A DNA stretch of 64,000 nucleotides from Acinetobacter oleivorans DR1 (GCF_000196795.1 NC_014259.1:3286001-3350000), one strand, 5' to 3'. Numbered from the stretch's first letter, positions 18,865-27,605 are shown. Notes: generated by a model from the letters alone, not told the origin. Numbers and translations: made by a program.

Positions 18865-18937
18865 GGGCGTCGCCAAGTGGTAAGGCACCGGGTTTTGATC
18901 TCGGCATCCGTTGGTTCGAATCCAGCCGCCCCTGCCA
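18863..18937 (+). tRNA. tRNA-Gln (TTG), copy 1
   Basis: A 75-base cloverleaf with encoded CCA; acceptor arms AGGGGCG / CGCCCCT pair perfectly, discriminator base G, anticodon TTG within loop TTTTGAT. The weak A1-T72 first pair is typical of glutamine tRNAs. The gene starts inside the ispE stop codon, so it is presumably co-transcribed with ispE. Confidence 0.96.
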
Positions 18938-18988
18938 TTCTCTTATTTTAAAGACAGACTTAATTGCTATGCTTTTTGTTGATTAATC

Positions 18989-19017
18989 TTGACATTGCAT
19001 TGCAAAAATATTAAAGT
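18989..19017 (+). promoter_or_regulatory. Promoter of the second tRNA-Gln / prs unit
   Basis: A consensus -35 TTGACA (18989-18994), a 17-base spacer, and TAAAGT (19012-19017) as a -10-like element. Transcription would begin a few bases before the second tRNA-Gln, with the GC-containing discriminator CTGCCGC typical of tRNA promoters. It would let the second tRNA and prs be made independently of ispE. Confidence 0.65.
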
Positions 19018-19028
19018 TCTGCCGCATT

Positions 19029-19103
19029 AGGGGCGTCGCCAAGTGGTAAGGCACCGGGTTTTGATCTCGGCATCCGTTGGTTCGAATCCAGCCGCCCCTG
19101 CCA
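19029..19103 (+). tRNA. tRNA-Gln (TTG), copy 2
   Basis: Identical over all 75 bases to the copy at 18863-18937, including the encoded CCA. It lies 91 bases downstream and 36 bases before prs. The exact identity suggests a tandem duplication kept homogeneous by gene conversion. Confidence 0.96.
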
Positions 19104-19139
19104 TCTATTTAATTACATACCAACCGCCAAGGGTGCTTC

Positions 19140-20090
19140 ATGCCCAATCTTGTCGTTTTTAGTGGAAATGCTCATCCACAGTTCGCTCAAAAAGTCGTAA
19201 GTCACTTACATATCCCTCTAGGTGCTGCATCAGTCGGTCACTTTTCTGATGGAGAAATTTCAGTAGAAATTACTGAAAATGTTCGTGGTAAAGACGTATT
19301 TATCGTTCAGCCTACTTGTGCCCCTACCAATGATAACCTTATGGAAATCTTGGTTATGGCAGACGCTTTGCGTCGTGCAAGTGCTGGTCGTATTACCGCT
19401 GTTATCCCTTATTTTGGTTATGCTCGCCAAGACCGTCGTCCACGTTCTGCACGTGTACCGATTACAGCTAAAGTTGTTGCAGACATGCTTACCACTGTTG
19501 GTATTGATCGTGTCGTAATGATTGACTTACATGCTGACCAAATTCAGGGTTTCTTCGATATTCCAGTCGACAACATCTACGGTACTCCTGCTTTGCTTGC
19601 TGACTTACGTCAACAACAGCATGACAACCTTATGGTGGTTTCTCCTGACGTTGGTGGTGTAGTACGTGCTCGTGCCGTTGCCAAACAGATGGGTGACATC
19701 GATTTAGCAATTATTGACAAACGTCGTCAAAAAGCCAATGAGTCGCAAGTTATGCACTTAATTGGTGACGTAAAAGATCGTGATTGCGTTATCGTAGATG
19801 ACATGGTGGATACTGCCGGTACATTGTGCAAAGCAGCTGATGCGCTTAAGCAATTTGGTGCACGTCGTGTAGTTGCATACGCAACTCACCCTGTACTTTC
19901 TGGCAAGGCTATTGAAAACTTACGTAATTCAGTTATTGATGAATTGGTTGTCACTGACACCATTCCTCTTTCTGATGAAGCATTAACCTTGGGCAAAATC
20001 CGTCAGGTTTCTGTTGCTAGCATGGTTGCTGAAACGATTCGTCGTATTAATAACGAAGAATCTATCAGTGCGATGTTCGATAGTTTATAA
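19140..20090 (+). CDS. prs: Ribose-phosphate pyrophosphokinase (PRPP synthetase)
   Basis: Makes PRPP from ribose-5-phosphate and ATP for nucleotide, His, Trp and NAD synthesis. 316 residues, normal for class I. The motif YFGYARQDRRPR (about residues 95-106) and the PRPP-binding loop IVDDMVDTAGTL (about 219-230) are both intact. It follows tRNA-Gln and precedes rplY-pth, the conserved gammaproteobacterial order. Confidence 0.97.
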   Translation: MPNLVVFSGNAHPQFAQKVVSHLHIPLGAASVGHFSDGEISVEITENVRGKDVFIVQPTCAPTNDNLMEILVMADALRRASAGRITAVIPYFGYARQDRRPRSARVPITAKVVADMLTTVGIDRVVMIDLHADQIQGFFDIPVDNIYGTPALLADLRQQQHDNLMVVSPDVGGVVRARAVAKQMGDIDLAIIDKRRQKANESQVMHLIGDVKDRDCVIVDDMVDTAGTLCKAADALKQFGARRVVAYATHPVLSGKAIENLRNSVIDELVVTDTIPLSDEALTLGKIRQVSVASMVAETIRRINNEESISAMFDSL

Positions 20091-20106
20091 TACCGCAGCT
20101 TTTATG

Positions 20107-20132
20107 AACCCTGGCCTTGGCTGGGGTTTTCT
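20107..20132 (+). terminator. Hairpin between prs and rplY
   Basis: AACCCTGGCC TT GGCTGGGGTT folds as a 10-bp stem with two G-T pairs, followed by TTCT. The T-tract is short, so it probably acts as a partial terminator that lowers read-through from prs into rplY-pth. Confidence 0.6.
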
Positions 20133-20186
20133 ATCACTAAACTGGTCGCAAGTTTAGTATATTTAAACTTTAATGAGGATTTACTC

Positions 20187-20483
20187 ATGGCAAACTTCGT
20201 ATTAAACGCTCAAGCGCGTGCTGAAGACAAACAAGGGAAAGGTGCGAGCCGCCGCCTTCGTCACGAAGCATTAATTCCAGCTATCATTTATGGTGGCAAT
20301 GCTGAGCCTGTAGCTATTACTTTAGAACTTCGCGAGCTTGTAAAAGCTTTAGAAAACAATGCTTTCTTTGAAGAAGTTGTAGAAATCAAAGTGGGCGACA
20401 AAGTTGAAAACGTTAAAATCCAAGCGTTACAACGTCACCCATCTAAAAACACTCCTATGCACGCTGACTTCAAACGCGCATAA
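20187..20483 (+). CDS. rplY: 50S ribosomal protein bL25 (short form)
   Basis: 98 residues, the E. coli-like short form without the CTC domain. It binds 5S rRNA. The recognisable stretch RRLRHEALIPAIIYGG and the ending DFKRA fit the family. It has an AGGA ribosome site (TGAGGATTTACTC) and is followed by pth after 20 bases. Confidence 0.96.
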   Translation: MANFVLNAQARAEDKQGKGASRRLRHEALIPAIIYGGNAEPVAITLELRELVKALENNAFFEEVVEIKVGDKVENVKIQALQRHPSKNTPMHADFKRA

Positions 20484-20503
20484 GTGTTGAAAGGCGTAGA
20501 TTA

Positions 20504-21085
20504 GTGTCAAATATTTCGCTAATTGTTGGTTTGGGCAATCCTGGTTCAGAATATGCCCAAACCCGCCATAATGCAGGCTTTTGGTTCATTGAACAGCTTG
20601 CTAATAAATATGGCATTACATTAAAAAATGATCCGAAATTTCACGGAATCAGTGGACGTGGTAATATAGAAGGACACGATGTCCGTCTACTTCTACCCAC
20701 TACATTTATGAACCGTTCTGGACAAAGTGTAGTTCCATTTGCAAAATTTTATCAAATTGCTCCCGAAGCAATTTTGATTGCTCATGATGAACTTGATATG
20801 AACCCTGGTGTAATTCGTCTTAAAACAGGCGGTGGACATGGTGGTCATAACGGTTTACGTGACATTGTCCCTCATATTGGTTCAAATTTTCATCGTTTAC
20901 GTATTGGTATCGGACATCCTGGCTCAAAAGAAAGAGTTTCAGGTCACGTACTTGGAAAAGCACCAAGTAGTGAACAAAGTCTGATGGATGCAGCAATTGA
21001 TCATGCTCTTTCTAAAGTGAAACTACTTGTTCAAGGACAAGTTCCACAGGCCATGAATCAAATTAATGCTTATAAACCCAATTAA
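20504..21085 (+). CDS. pth: Peptidyl-tRNA hydrolase
   Basis: Recycles peptidyl-tRNA released from ribosomes. 193 residues. The N-terminal motif GLGNPGSEYAQTRHNAGFW contains the catalytic His (about residue 23), and the conserved Asn residues in TFMNRSGQS and GGHNGLRD are in place. The first codon is GTG at 20504, with GAAAGG upstream. It is the last gene of the prs-rplY-pth group; panD follows after 131 bases with its own ribosome site. Confidence 0.96.
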   Translation: MSNISLIVGLGNPGSEYAQTRHNAGFWFIEQLANKYGITLKNDPKFHGISGRGNIEGHDVRLLLPTTFMNRSGQSVVPFAKFYQIAPEAILIAHDELDMNPGVIRLKTGGGHGGHNGLRDIVPHIGSNFHRLRIGIGHPGSKERVSGHVLGKAPSSEQSLMDAAIDHALSKVKLLVQGQVPQAMNQINAYKPN

Positions 21086-21216
21086 ATTGTTGAACAATCA
21101 TGCTTGCTATCTTGCTTTTTTAGGAGCAAAATGCGCATCAGCCACTTTGCCAACCGCAAAAGCTAAAGATTTCACCATAAGATCTACATCTTAGGTCTAC
21201 TCAGGAGACGCTAGCC

Positions 21217-21597
21217 ATGCTATCTCGTTTATTAAAATGCAAAATTCACCGTGCAGTTGTAACCCATGCTGAACTTCACTATGAAGGTTCTTGTGCAATT
21301 GATGGCGTATTGATGGACTTAGCTGGTATTCGTGAATATGAAGAAATTCATGTTTGGAATGTAACCAATGGCAAACGCTTCACGACTTATGCGATTCGTG
21401 GTGAAGATAACTCTGGAATTATTTCAGTAAACGGCGGTGCTGCACATCAAGCAGACGTTGGTGATCTAGTCATTATTGCTACATTTGGCGATTTTACTGA
21501 AGCTGAAGCAAATATTCATAAACCACGTTTGGTCTATGCAAACCCAAATAATACAGTCAACCACACAGCGAATTGTATTCCTGTTCAAGTTGCCTAA
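21217..21597 (+). CDS. panD: Aspartate 1-decarboxylase proenzyme
   Basis: Makes beta-alanine for pantothenate. The 126-residue precursor self-cleaves at Gly24-Ser25 (in YEGSCAIDG) to create the pyruvoyl group; the site and the catalytic Tyr58/Thr57 region (FTTYAIRGE) are present. A strong AGGAG ribosome site precedes the ATG. With coaD and coaX also in this window, three CoA-pathway genes lie here at separate places. Confidence 0.96.
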   Translation: MLSRLLKCKIHRAVVTHAELHYEGSCAIDGVLMDLAGIREYEEIHVWNVTNGKRFTTYAIRGEDNSGIISVNGGAAHQADVGDLVIIATFGDFTEAEANIHKPRLVYANPNNTVNHTANCIPVQVA

Positions 21598-21613
21598 TTT
21601 ATTCTAAGAATAA

Positions 21614-21637
21614 AAAAGCCCGCATTGACGGGCTTTT
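21614..21637. terminator. Bidirectional terminator, panD / GDYXXLXY gene
   Basis: AAAAGCCCG / CGGGCTTTT, a 9-bp stem with loop CATTGA, located between convergent genes; the A- and T-flanks allow it to work both ways. Confidence 0.9.
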
Positions 21638-21652
21638 ATAATTTTATATACC

Positions 21653-22204
21653 CTAAATAGTTCCTTTCAACCAGTTCTTGTGCTGTTTGCAATTTAATGC
21701 TTGAAGCTCCCCTCCTCGCAAATCAAACAGAATCGCCTCTCCTTTTGTATTTACCTTAAATTCAGCATACTTTGCTTTCTGATAGCATTGAGCTAGACTT
21801 TCGGCAAACAAGAAACTTCGTGAAGCGGGATATAAAGCCTGTAAACGATTTTCAGGATTTTTTAAAATTAAACTTTGCCCAGCAAATGAATTGTTACTAT
21901 CTAAAATTGTATGAACTACTCGATTTTGTGAATCTAAAATAACTTTTGCTTGAACAGAAGAATGATTAAAAATTACCTGATCTAGAGCCTCACTTTCACT
22001 TCCTGCAAGAGCTTTAAGAGATTGTAAATTTAACTCATAAGCCAGTGCCATATAGTCACCTTGTAAAATTGAACGAGGATCGACTGGTCTAAGTTCAATA
22101 AAAATACTTTTACTATGATGCAGATGCCATTCGTTTTTTGCCACTAATCCTACAAAGATTAATAGGGTGACTAATACAAGAATAAGAGAAAAATACTTTT
22201 TCAT
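21653..22204 (-). CDS. GDYXXLXY-domain membrane-anchored protein
   Basis: 183 residues with one N-terminal membrane segment (about 5-22) and a periplasmic remainder. The family signature appears exactly as GDYMALAY at residues 49-56, after the conserved P-x-D-P-R-S-x-L-x-G lead-in. Function is unknown in the family. It overlaps the upstream DUF2157/DUF4401 gene by 4 bases (ATGA), so the two are translationally coupled and probably act together. Confidence 0.88.
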   Translation of the reverse strand: MKKYFSLILVLVTLLIFVGLVAKNEWHLHHSKSIFIELRPVDPRSILQGDYMALAYELNLQSLKALAGSESEALDQVIFNHSSVQAKVILDSQNRVVHTILDSNNSFAGQSLILKNPENRLQALYPASRSFLFAESLAQCYQKAKYAEFKVNTKGEAILFDLRGGELQALNCKQHKNWLKGTI

Positions 22205-23991
22205 TTTTTCTCTCCTTCAACTTCAACGAGATCATCTTTATTTTCATGATGAAGTAACCATGACAGAGCAAAGAGAACAACACCAGAAATAAAAATTGAG
22301 GCACTCTTGGCTAGAAAAGTTATTTGTAAGTTGTAGTAGAGCTGCCAGAACACTAAAACTAATACAGCCAAGCTAACTCCATAAACAATATAATCTTTCT
22401 TTTTTAATGCCCACGTTAAAATAATGAACAGGATAAAAATTTCAAAATAGCCAAGTGTAATAAGCAATATGCTAAAAATTAAAAAGGCAAAAAAAGTGAC
22501 TCCATGAAGTTGTCTATATAAATGAAAAATACTAAAACATAGCAACCATATGCTAGGTAGCAAATATAAAACCCATAGCTGCTGATGTATCGGACTCTCT
22601 GGAATTAAACCCATAAAAGCATCAAAAAAAGAAACTACTAAAATTACGACAAGCACACATAAAAAAATACTACGCTCATATAGCGCTATTGATTTGCACT
22701 TAGGCAACAGCACCAAACTAAAAACCAAGTAACTGAGCAAAGTTAAATTTAAATAAGTCTGAGTAGAATGTATTGACCACAATGAATGGTCTAGTTGTAG
22801 CAAATAGACAAATGCGATGCCATATGTAGCAAGCATTTGAATTAAAATGAAGAACCAATGCGGTTTAAGGAAATAACTGATATATATAATAAAAATCTGC
22901 GCAATTAAAACCCATAGAATTTGATCTGTTTCTGAACCAAGATGAAATAAGAAAGCAGTCTGTCCACTGATAAATAAACAATAAGCAAATTGTCGAAAGA
23001 AATAGCTTTGTGATTTCTTTAAAAGAATAAAAGCTAATCCAACAAAAATAATTCCAATGACTAAAGAAATAGCCTCCCAAAACACCAGCGTAAAAGCTGC
23101 AAGTGCTAGACCTGCAAGCCAAGCACCAATTGCCAATGGAATGACATAAAAGCGGCTTTGACGAAAAATTTTTATTAAAAGATAACTAATCAGTGCAAAC
23201 CAAATAAAAATAATGCCCGCAATCAATAAAAAGATGAACTCATTAGAATCTTTAAATAAGTTATTAATCCCATCTACGAGCCATATTGTTGCTGTCACAC
23301 CAAGAACAGCAGCCATTAAACTGGCACACAACTGATCATTTTTTTTGAAGAAATAATAAAAAACGATTAGTCCTGAAAAGAAAGCCGAGATCAGATAAGG
23401 AATATTTTCATTCGATAAATATTGGATCATTCCAATGATTGAAATAACGGCAAACCAAGCGATAAAAACAAATCTTAAAGCACGATACTTCTTTATACAC
23501 ACCCCAAACTCGACAAGGCTTAATAAATTTAGAGCGAACAGATATAAATATGGAAACTTTTCTGGCCAAAAAGTCTGTTTAAAAAATAAAAAAAGTGTGA
23601 GCTGGCTGGTTATACAAATTAGACCAAAAATTCCAATATTCGGTCGATATAGCCACGGTAGTAAAAGCAATGTCCAAATTAAAAAAAGCAAATAACTGTC
23701 TGCACCAGTTTGATAAACCTGTCCGATAACGGCCAAGCTTAAGCCTATCATCAAGCCACAAATACTGTGTAAGGTCTGCCTAACACCTTCAGTTAAGGTA
23801 TCTTTTACACTGAACCATGCTGTCACAAGTAATATAAGGGGCGGGATAGCGAGTTGAATGCTATCTGGAAGCATCAACCAGTTAGCAGCAATTAAATAAA
23901 GAATACTTACCGCCATAAACACATAACTGAAAATATGGAGATGCTGAATAAATGAGCTATTGCTTAAAGGATAATAGTCTCTTATCTGCAT
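22201..23991 (-). CDS. DUF2157/DUF4401 polytopic membrane protein
   Basis: 596 residues, nearly all hydrophobic, about 16-18 predicted membrane helices. The N-terminal part (to about residue 300) looks like DUF2157 and the C-terminal half like DUF4401, which in many bacteria are separate genes next to a GDYXXLXY protein; here the two seem fused. The start at 23991 gives a short cytoplasmic lead. No transport motif or catalytic residue is obvious. Codon use is AT-rich but not out of line with its neighbours. Its function is unknown. Confidence 0.82.
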   Translation of the reverse strand: MQIRDYYPLSNSSFIQHLHIFSYVFMAVSILYLIAANWLMLPDSIQLAIPPLILLVTAWFSVKDTLTEGVRQTLHSICGLMIGLSLAVIGQVYQTGADSYLLFLIWTLLLLPWLYRPNIGIFGLICITSQLTLFLFFKQTFWPEKFPYLYLFALNLLSLVEFGVCIKKYRALRFVFIAWFAVISIIGMIQYLSNENIPYLISAFFSGLIVFYYFFKKNDQLCASLMAAVLGVTATIWLVDGINNLFKDSNEFIFLLIAGIIFIWFALISYLLIKIFRQSRFYVIPLAIGAWLAGLALAAFTLVFWEAISLVIGIIFVGLAFILLKKSQSYFFRQFAYCLFISGQTAFLFHLGSETDQILWVLIAQIFIIYISYFLKPHWFFILIQMLATYGIAFVYLLQLDHSLWSIHSTQTYLNLTLLSYLVFSLVLLPKCKSIALYERSIFLCVLVVILVVSFFDAFMGLIPESPIHQQLWVLYLLPSIWLLCFSIFHLYRQLHGVTFFAFLIFSILLITLGYFEIFILFIILTWALKKKDYIVYGVSLAVLVLVFWQLYYNLQITFLAKSASIFISGVVLFALSWLLHHENKDDLVEVEGEKK

Positions 23992-24155
23992 GAAACACCT
24001 ATTTTATTTATAATTTTCTATAAAAAACATAGCATTCCATTTCCATATCAACAAGTAAGCTCTTGTTAAAAAGCCTAATTCTGTTTATGAAAATACTTAT
24101 TCATAATGAGACTTAGTATTCTACAAAAGCATCTAGCCAATTTTGCCAAGCGCGC

Positions 24156-24161
24156 TATAAT
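24156..24161 (+). promoter_or_regulatory. -10 element of the ribB leader
   Basis: A perfect TATAAT ten bases before the start of the FMN riboswitch fold. The -35 region at the usual distance is weak (CTAGCC). Confidence 0.6.
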
Positions 24162-24170
24162 AAAACCCAT

Positions 24171-24318
24171 CGCTTCAGGGCGGGGTGTAATTCCCCACCG
24201 GTGGTAAAGTTAATTTTTATAAATAAATTAACAAGCCCACGAGCTTAAATTGTGTAATTTGAGCAGATTTGGTGAAACTCCAAAGCCGACGGTATAGTCC
24301 GGATGAAAGAAGACGACG
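24171..24318 (+). ncRNA. FMN riboswitch (RFN element)
   Basis: The conserved RFN core is readable in order: CTTCAGGGCGGGGTG, AATTCCCCACCGG, GGTAAAG, a variable hairpin, GCCCACGAGC, GGTGAAACTCC, AAGCCGACGGTATAGTC and GGATGAAAGAAGA. It binds FMN and represses riboflavin genes. It lies in the 417-base gap between the DUF2157/DUF4401 gene and ribB, and the remaining 90 bases form the expression platform. No clear terminator T-tract follows, so control may be at translation. Confidence 0.95.
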
Positions 24319-24408
24319 AACTGGGATAAATCCGTTTTATTTCAGTGCCAGCCTGTTTTTACATCAGTCCTGAAATGTTCAACCGTATTTTTACGAGAGC
24401 GTTTCATT

Positions 24409-25068
24409 ATGTCTAGCTTAATTCAACCAGAACTTTTTTTCTCAGCCCTCTCTCCTGCTGAGCAGCGCATTCAACAAGCATTAGAAGATATCCGTAAAGG
24501 CAAACCAGTCTTGGTTATGGATGACTTTGACCGTGAAAATGAAGCTGATCTCATTGTTGCAGCCGAAACGTTAACAGTAGAAACAATGGCACGCATGATT
24601 CGTGATGGCTCGGGTATCGTATGTTTATGCCTTACAGAAGAGCTAGCAGATCATCTAGAACTACCACCAATGGTTTCTCAAAACTCGAGCCAGTTTCATA
24701 CCGCTTTCACAGTAACCATTGAAGCTGCTCAAGGTGTTACTACAGGTGTTTCTGCTAAAGACCGTGTTACTACCATTCAAACTGCAATTAAAGATGGTGC
24801 TGTCCCAAGCGATCTTAATCGTCCGGGTCACGTTTTTCCATTACGTGCACGTAATGGTGGAGTGCTTACTCGACGTGGTCATACTGAAGGAACAATTGAT
24901 CTCGCACGACTAGCCGGTTTAAAACCTGCTGGTGTGTTATGTGAATTGACTAACCCAGATGGCACTATGGCATCAGGCATTCAAGTTTTGGCTTATGCGC
25001 AAACTCATCATTTAACTGTGATTACGATTGAAGAACTTGTTCAATACCGTCAACAACACGGTGTTTAA
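24409..25068 (+). CDS. ribB: 3,4-dihydroxy-2-butanone 4-phosphate synthase
   Basis: Converts ribulose-5-phosphate to the four-carbon unit of riboflavin. 219 residues: a stand-alone RibB without the GTP cyclohydrolase II domain. Catalytic segments DDFDRENEADL (about 39-49), GSGIVCL and RRGHTEGTIDLARLAG are all present. It is under the FMN riboswitch directly upstream. Confidence 0.96.
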   Translation: MSSLIQPELFFSALSPAEQRIQQALEDIRKGKPVLVMDDFDRENEADLIVAAETLTVETMARMIRDGSGIVCLCLTEELADHLELPPMVSQNSSQFHTAFTVTIEAAQGVTTGVSAKDRVTTIQTAIKDGAVPSDLNRPGHVFPLRARNGGVLTRRGHTEGTIDLARLAGLKPAGVLCELTNPDGTMASGIQVLAYAQTHHLTVITIEELVQYRQQHGV

Positions 25069-25074
25069 ATGAAA

Positions 25075-25107
25075 AAAGGTTTGGCTTTATATCAAGGCCA
25101 AACCTTT
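25075..25107. terminator. Bidirectional terminator, ribB / HAD phosphatase
   Basis: AAAGGTTTGGC / GCCAAACCTTT, an 11-bp stem, with inner TTT/AAG pairs and a short loop, between convergent stop codons. Confidence 0.88.
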
Positions 25108-25127
25108 AAATTAAATCTTACTTATAT

Positions 25128-25802
25128 TTAAGAAACTTTCTTTTGTGCTGCCACTTCTTCAACATAGTCCAAGAGTTCAGAGAATTGATTAATCATTGCT
25201 TTTGGCTGTGCTTGAGCAAGTTCCTCTGCTGTTCCATAACCATAAGTCACAGCGACTGCCTCAATACCATTATGCCGTGCACCTAAAACATCATATTGAC
25301 GATCACCTACCATTAAGCATTCTTCTGGGTTTAGTTGCTCATGCTCAAGAATATAATGAATGAGTTCAGCTTTATTGGTGCGCTCACCTGTCAATTCACT
25401 GCCATAAATATCTACAAAATATTGGCTTAACTCAAAATGATCCAAGATACGTTTTGCATAAATCGTTGGTTTAGCAGTGGCAACAAATAAACGATACCCT
25501 TCCTCTTTTAACGCTTTAAGTGTCTGTACAACAGAAGGATATACTTCATTTTCAAATAAACCAATCACCGAGAAACGCTCACGATAAGCAAGTAGAGCTT
25601 GTTCAGCTAACGCATCATCTTGAGTAGCCAACAATTTTGCGAGTGAAGGTTTTAAGGGTGGGCCAATGGTCCAGTCAATATTTAAATCGGCAGCTAATGG
25701 ATAGCCTAGTTTTTCCATTGCATAACGAATTGAAGTATGGATACCAACCTTTGGGTCTGTTAGGGTTCCATCTAAATCAATCAAAATATGTTTTATAGCC
25801 AT
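25128..25802 (-). CDS. HAD-superfamily hydrolase, Gph-like
   Basis: 224 residues. HAD motif I DLDGTLTDP (about residues 8-16), motif II with VATAKP (Thr), motif III Lys and motif IV MVGDRQYDVLGA are in order, with a helical cap between motifs I and II, as in subfamily IA (phosphoglycolate phosphatase and PgmB relatives). It probably dephosphorylates a small sugar phosphate or nucleotide. The exact substrate is not determined. It diverges from thiD. Confidence 0.85.
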   Translation of the reverse strand: MAIKHILIDLDGTLTDPKVGIHTSIRYAMEKLGYPLAADLNIDWTIGPPLKPSLAKLLATQDDALAEQALLAYRERFSVIGLFENEVYPSVVQTLKALKEEGYRLFVATAKPTIYAKRILDHFELSQYFVDIYGSELTGERTNKAELIHYILEHEQLNPEECLMVGDRQYDVLGARHNGIEAVAVTYGYGTAEELAQAQPKAMINQFSELLDYVEEVAAQKKVS

Positions 25803-25899
25803 TCAATCACTAACCCAGTAAAGTATTTAATTCAATTGGTCGAGAGTTTAATCAAACTCTCTTATACTAACGTAAATTTAAATTGAAAAGGAAATAACC

Positions 25900-26667
25900 G
25901 TGCGTCCAACCGTACTTTGTTTCTCGGGTTTAGACCCTTCAGGTGGTGCAGGTTTACAAGCTGATATTGAAGCAATTGGACAAAGTGGTGCTCATGCAGC
26001 AATTGCATGTACAGCGCTTACCATTCAGAACTCACAACAAGTATTTGGCTTCGAAGCAACCTCAAAAGAACTCTTATTAGCTCAAGCCAATGCCGTTGTT
26101 GGTGATTTACCAATTAAATGCGTTAAGTCAGGCATGCTTGGCACTACAGATAATATTGCTGCTCTAGCTGAATTTCTTCGCGCACACCCTGACTATCAAT
26201 ATGTACTTGATCCTGTTTTAGTGGCAAACAGCGGTGGTTCTTTAGGTGATCAAGCGACTCTTGTTAAAGCATTTGTTGAGCTTATTCCCCTAGCCACCAT
26301 TATTACTCCCAACACGGTCGAATTACGTGCATTAACAGGTACTGATGACTTAGACCAAGCAACCAAAAAACTTTTTAAAATGGGTGCTAAAGCTGTATTA
26401 ATTAAAGGTGGGCACGAAGATACACCAGATCATATTAAAAATAGTTTATATATTAATGGTGAACTTGCAGCGAGTAGTAGCTGCCCCCGTCTTGAAGGCG
26501 AATATCATGGATCAGGTTGCTCTTTAGCTAGTTTTATTGCGGGTCGTTTAGCTTTAGGTGATTCTTTAAAAATTGCAGTTCAGCATGCTGAAACATGGTT
26601 ATTCGGTGTTTTAAAGAATGCTGACACTCCAGTGCCAAATGGGCAAAAAATACCAAAAAGATTTTAA
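25900..26667 (+). CDS. thiD: Hydroxymethylpyrimidine / phosphomethylpyrimidine kinase
   Basis: Phosphorylates HMP and HMP-P in thiamine synthesis. 255 residues, a ribokinase-fold enzyme starting at GTG 25900 after an AAAGGA site. The N-terminal motif SGLDPSGGAGLQAD and the catalytic Cys/anion-hole motif GEYHGSGCSLAS match ThiD. No thiE is fused or adjacent, and no TPP riboswitch is seen upstream. Confidence 0.94.
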   Translation: MRPTVLCFSGLDPSGGAGLQADIEAIGQSGAHAAIACTALTIQNSQQVFGFEATSKELLLAQANAVVGDLPIKCVKSGMLGTTDNIAALAEFLRAHPDYQYVLDPVLVANSGGSLGDQATLVKAFVELIPLATIITPNTVELRALTGTDDLDQATKKLFKMGAKAVLIKGGHEDTPDHIKNSLYINGELAASSSCPRLEGEYHGSGCSLASFIAGRLALGDSLKIAVQHAETWLFGVLKNADTPVPNGQKIPKRF

Positions 26668-26671
26668 AAAG

Positions 26672-26698
26672 AAAAAAGGCGCCAAAAGCGCCTTTTTT
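26672..26698. terminator. Bidirectional terminator, thiD / BON-LysM gene
   Basis: AAAAAAGGCGC / GCGCCTTTTTT stem with loop CAAAA, ideal for both directions, placed between convergent genes. Confidence 0.93.
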
Positions 26699-26709
26699 AT
26701 TACCCTCAA

Positions 26710-27183
26710 TTATTGAGGAATACGTAAAACCTGTCCAGGGAAGATCTCATCTGGATCTTTTAACATTGGTTTATTTGCTTCAAAGATTTTTGGATACTGA
26801 TTTGCATCACCGTAAAATTCTTTCGCAATTTTTGAAAGATTGTCACCAGATTTCACTGTATAGAACTTACTTTCTGGTTCAGGAGTTGCAACAGTCATTT
26901 GGTCATCTACTTGTGCCACATGATCAATGTTTCCAACAATAAGAATAATTTTTTCTTTATCTGCTTGGCTTTTTACCTGCCCTTTAATAATTGCAGTATC
27001 TGTAGCACCATTATAGGTTACAGATAAGCCCTCTACCCCTAAGCCTAAACTTTTAATTAAACCTAATAATTTATTTGCAACTTCTTGTGCAGAAGGTTCT
27101 GCTGGTGTTGCCGGAGCTGGTTGTGGTTCTGCAGGAGCGGTATTTTTCTTACCAATACCTTTTACAAAATCAAAAAGACCCAT
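26710..27183 (-). CDS. kbp: BON-LysM domain protein (Kbp/YgaU-like)
   Basis: 157 residues: a short basic N terminus (MGLFDFVKGIG), a Pro/Ala linker, a BON domain at about 45-98 and a LysM domain at 107-156 (YTVKSGDNLSKIAKEFYG to PGQVLRIP). The start and the ending FEANKPMLKDPDEIFPGQVLRIP-type segment closely match E. coli Kbp (YgaU), a cytoplasmic potassium-binding protein that has no signal peptide; neither does this one. The linker is Pro/Ala-rich and differs from E. coli. Confidence 0.88.
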   Translation of the reverse strand: MGLFDFVKGIGKKNTAPAEPQPAPATPAEPSAQEVANKLLGLIKSLGLGVEGLSVTYNGATDTAIIKGQVKSQADKEKIILIVGNIDHVAQVDDQMTVATPEPESKFYTVKSGDNLSKIAKEFYGDANQYPKIFEANKPMLKDPDEIFPGQVLRIPQ

Positions 27184-27320
27184 CTTTTAGTCCTCATATT
27201 ATTGTTTATAGTAAAGTCATTAAACTGACCTTTATTGTTATACTTCAAAAAAGTTATGCCTCTGCTATCAATTGAGGTTGATCTTGTAAAAATATGTATC
27301 CCTTAAATTTTTTCACAAAT

Positions 27321-27345
27321 AAAAAAAGCCACCTTACGGTGGCCT
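27321..27345 (-). terminator. acpP terminator
   Basis: GCCACC / GGTGGC stem with loop TTAC; on the minus strand it is followed by T7. It lies just after the acpP stop codon and ends the fatty-acid cluster. Confidence 0.9.
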
Positions 27346-27368
27346 TCTTTTATTCAGCAATATGCGAA

Positions 27369-27605
27369 TTAACCAAGTTTTTTAGTTACATAGTCAATTG
27401 CAGATTGAACTGTAGTGATTTCGTTAGAATCTTCATCAGGGATAGTGATGTCGAAGTCATTTTCGAAAGACATTACAAGCTCAACTAAATCTAAAGAGTC
27501 AGCACCTAAGTCATCCATAAAAGATGCTTCGTTTTTAATCTCTTCAGCTTTAAGACCAAGTTGTTCTGCAACCGCTTGTTTAACGCGTAGTTCGATATCG
27601 CTCAC
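27369..27605 (-). CDS. acpP: Acyl carrier protein
   Basis: 78 residues, the classical type II ACP. The 4'-phosphopantetheine attachment serine is in the invariant DSLDLVEL motif (Gly-Ala-Asp-Ser, Ser37 region). I start at GTG 27605 (VSDIELRV), preceded by GAGGAG at 7 bases; a frame open to 27644 would add 13 residues absent from all ACPs. It follows fabG after 84 bases. fabF, often next, is not here. Confidence 0.96.
   Translation of the reverse strand: MSDIELRVKQAVAEQLGLKAEEIKNEASFMDDLGADSLDLVELVMSFENDFDITIPDEDSNEITTVQSAIDYVTKKLG

Noticed and set aside
18863..19103. Two identical tRNA-Gln copies as possible attachment sites flanking an inserted element
   Set aside because: Only 91 bases lie between them, with a tRNA promoter and no integrase; this is a plain tandem duplication.
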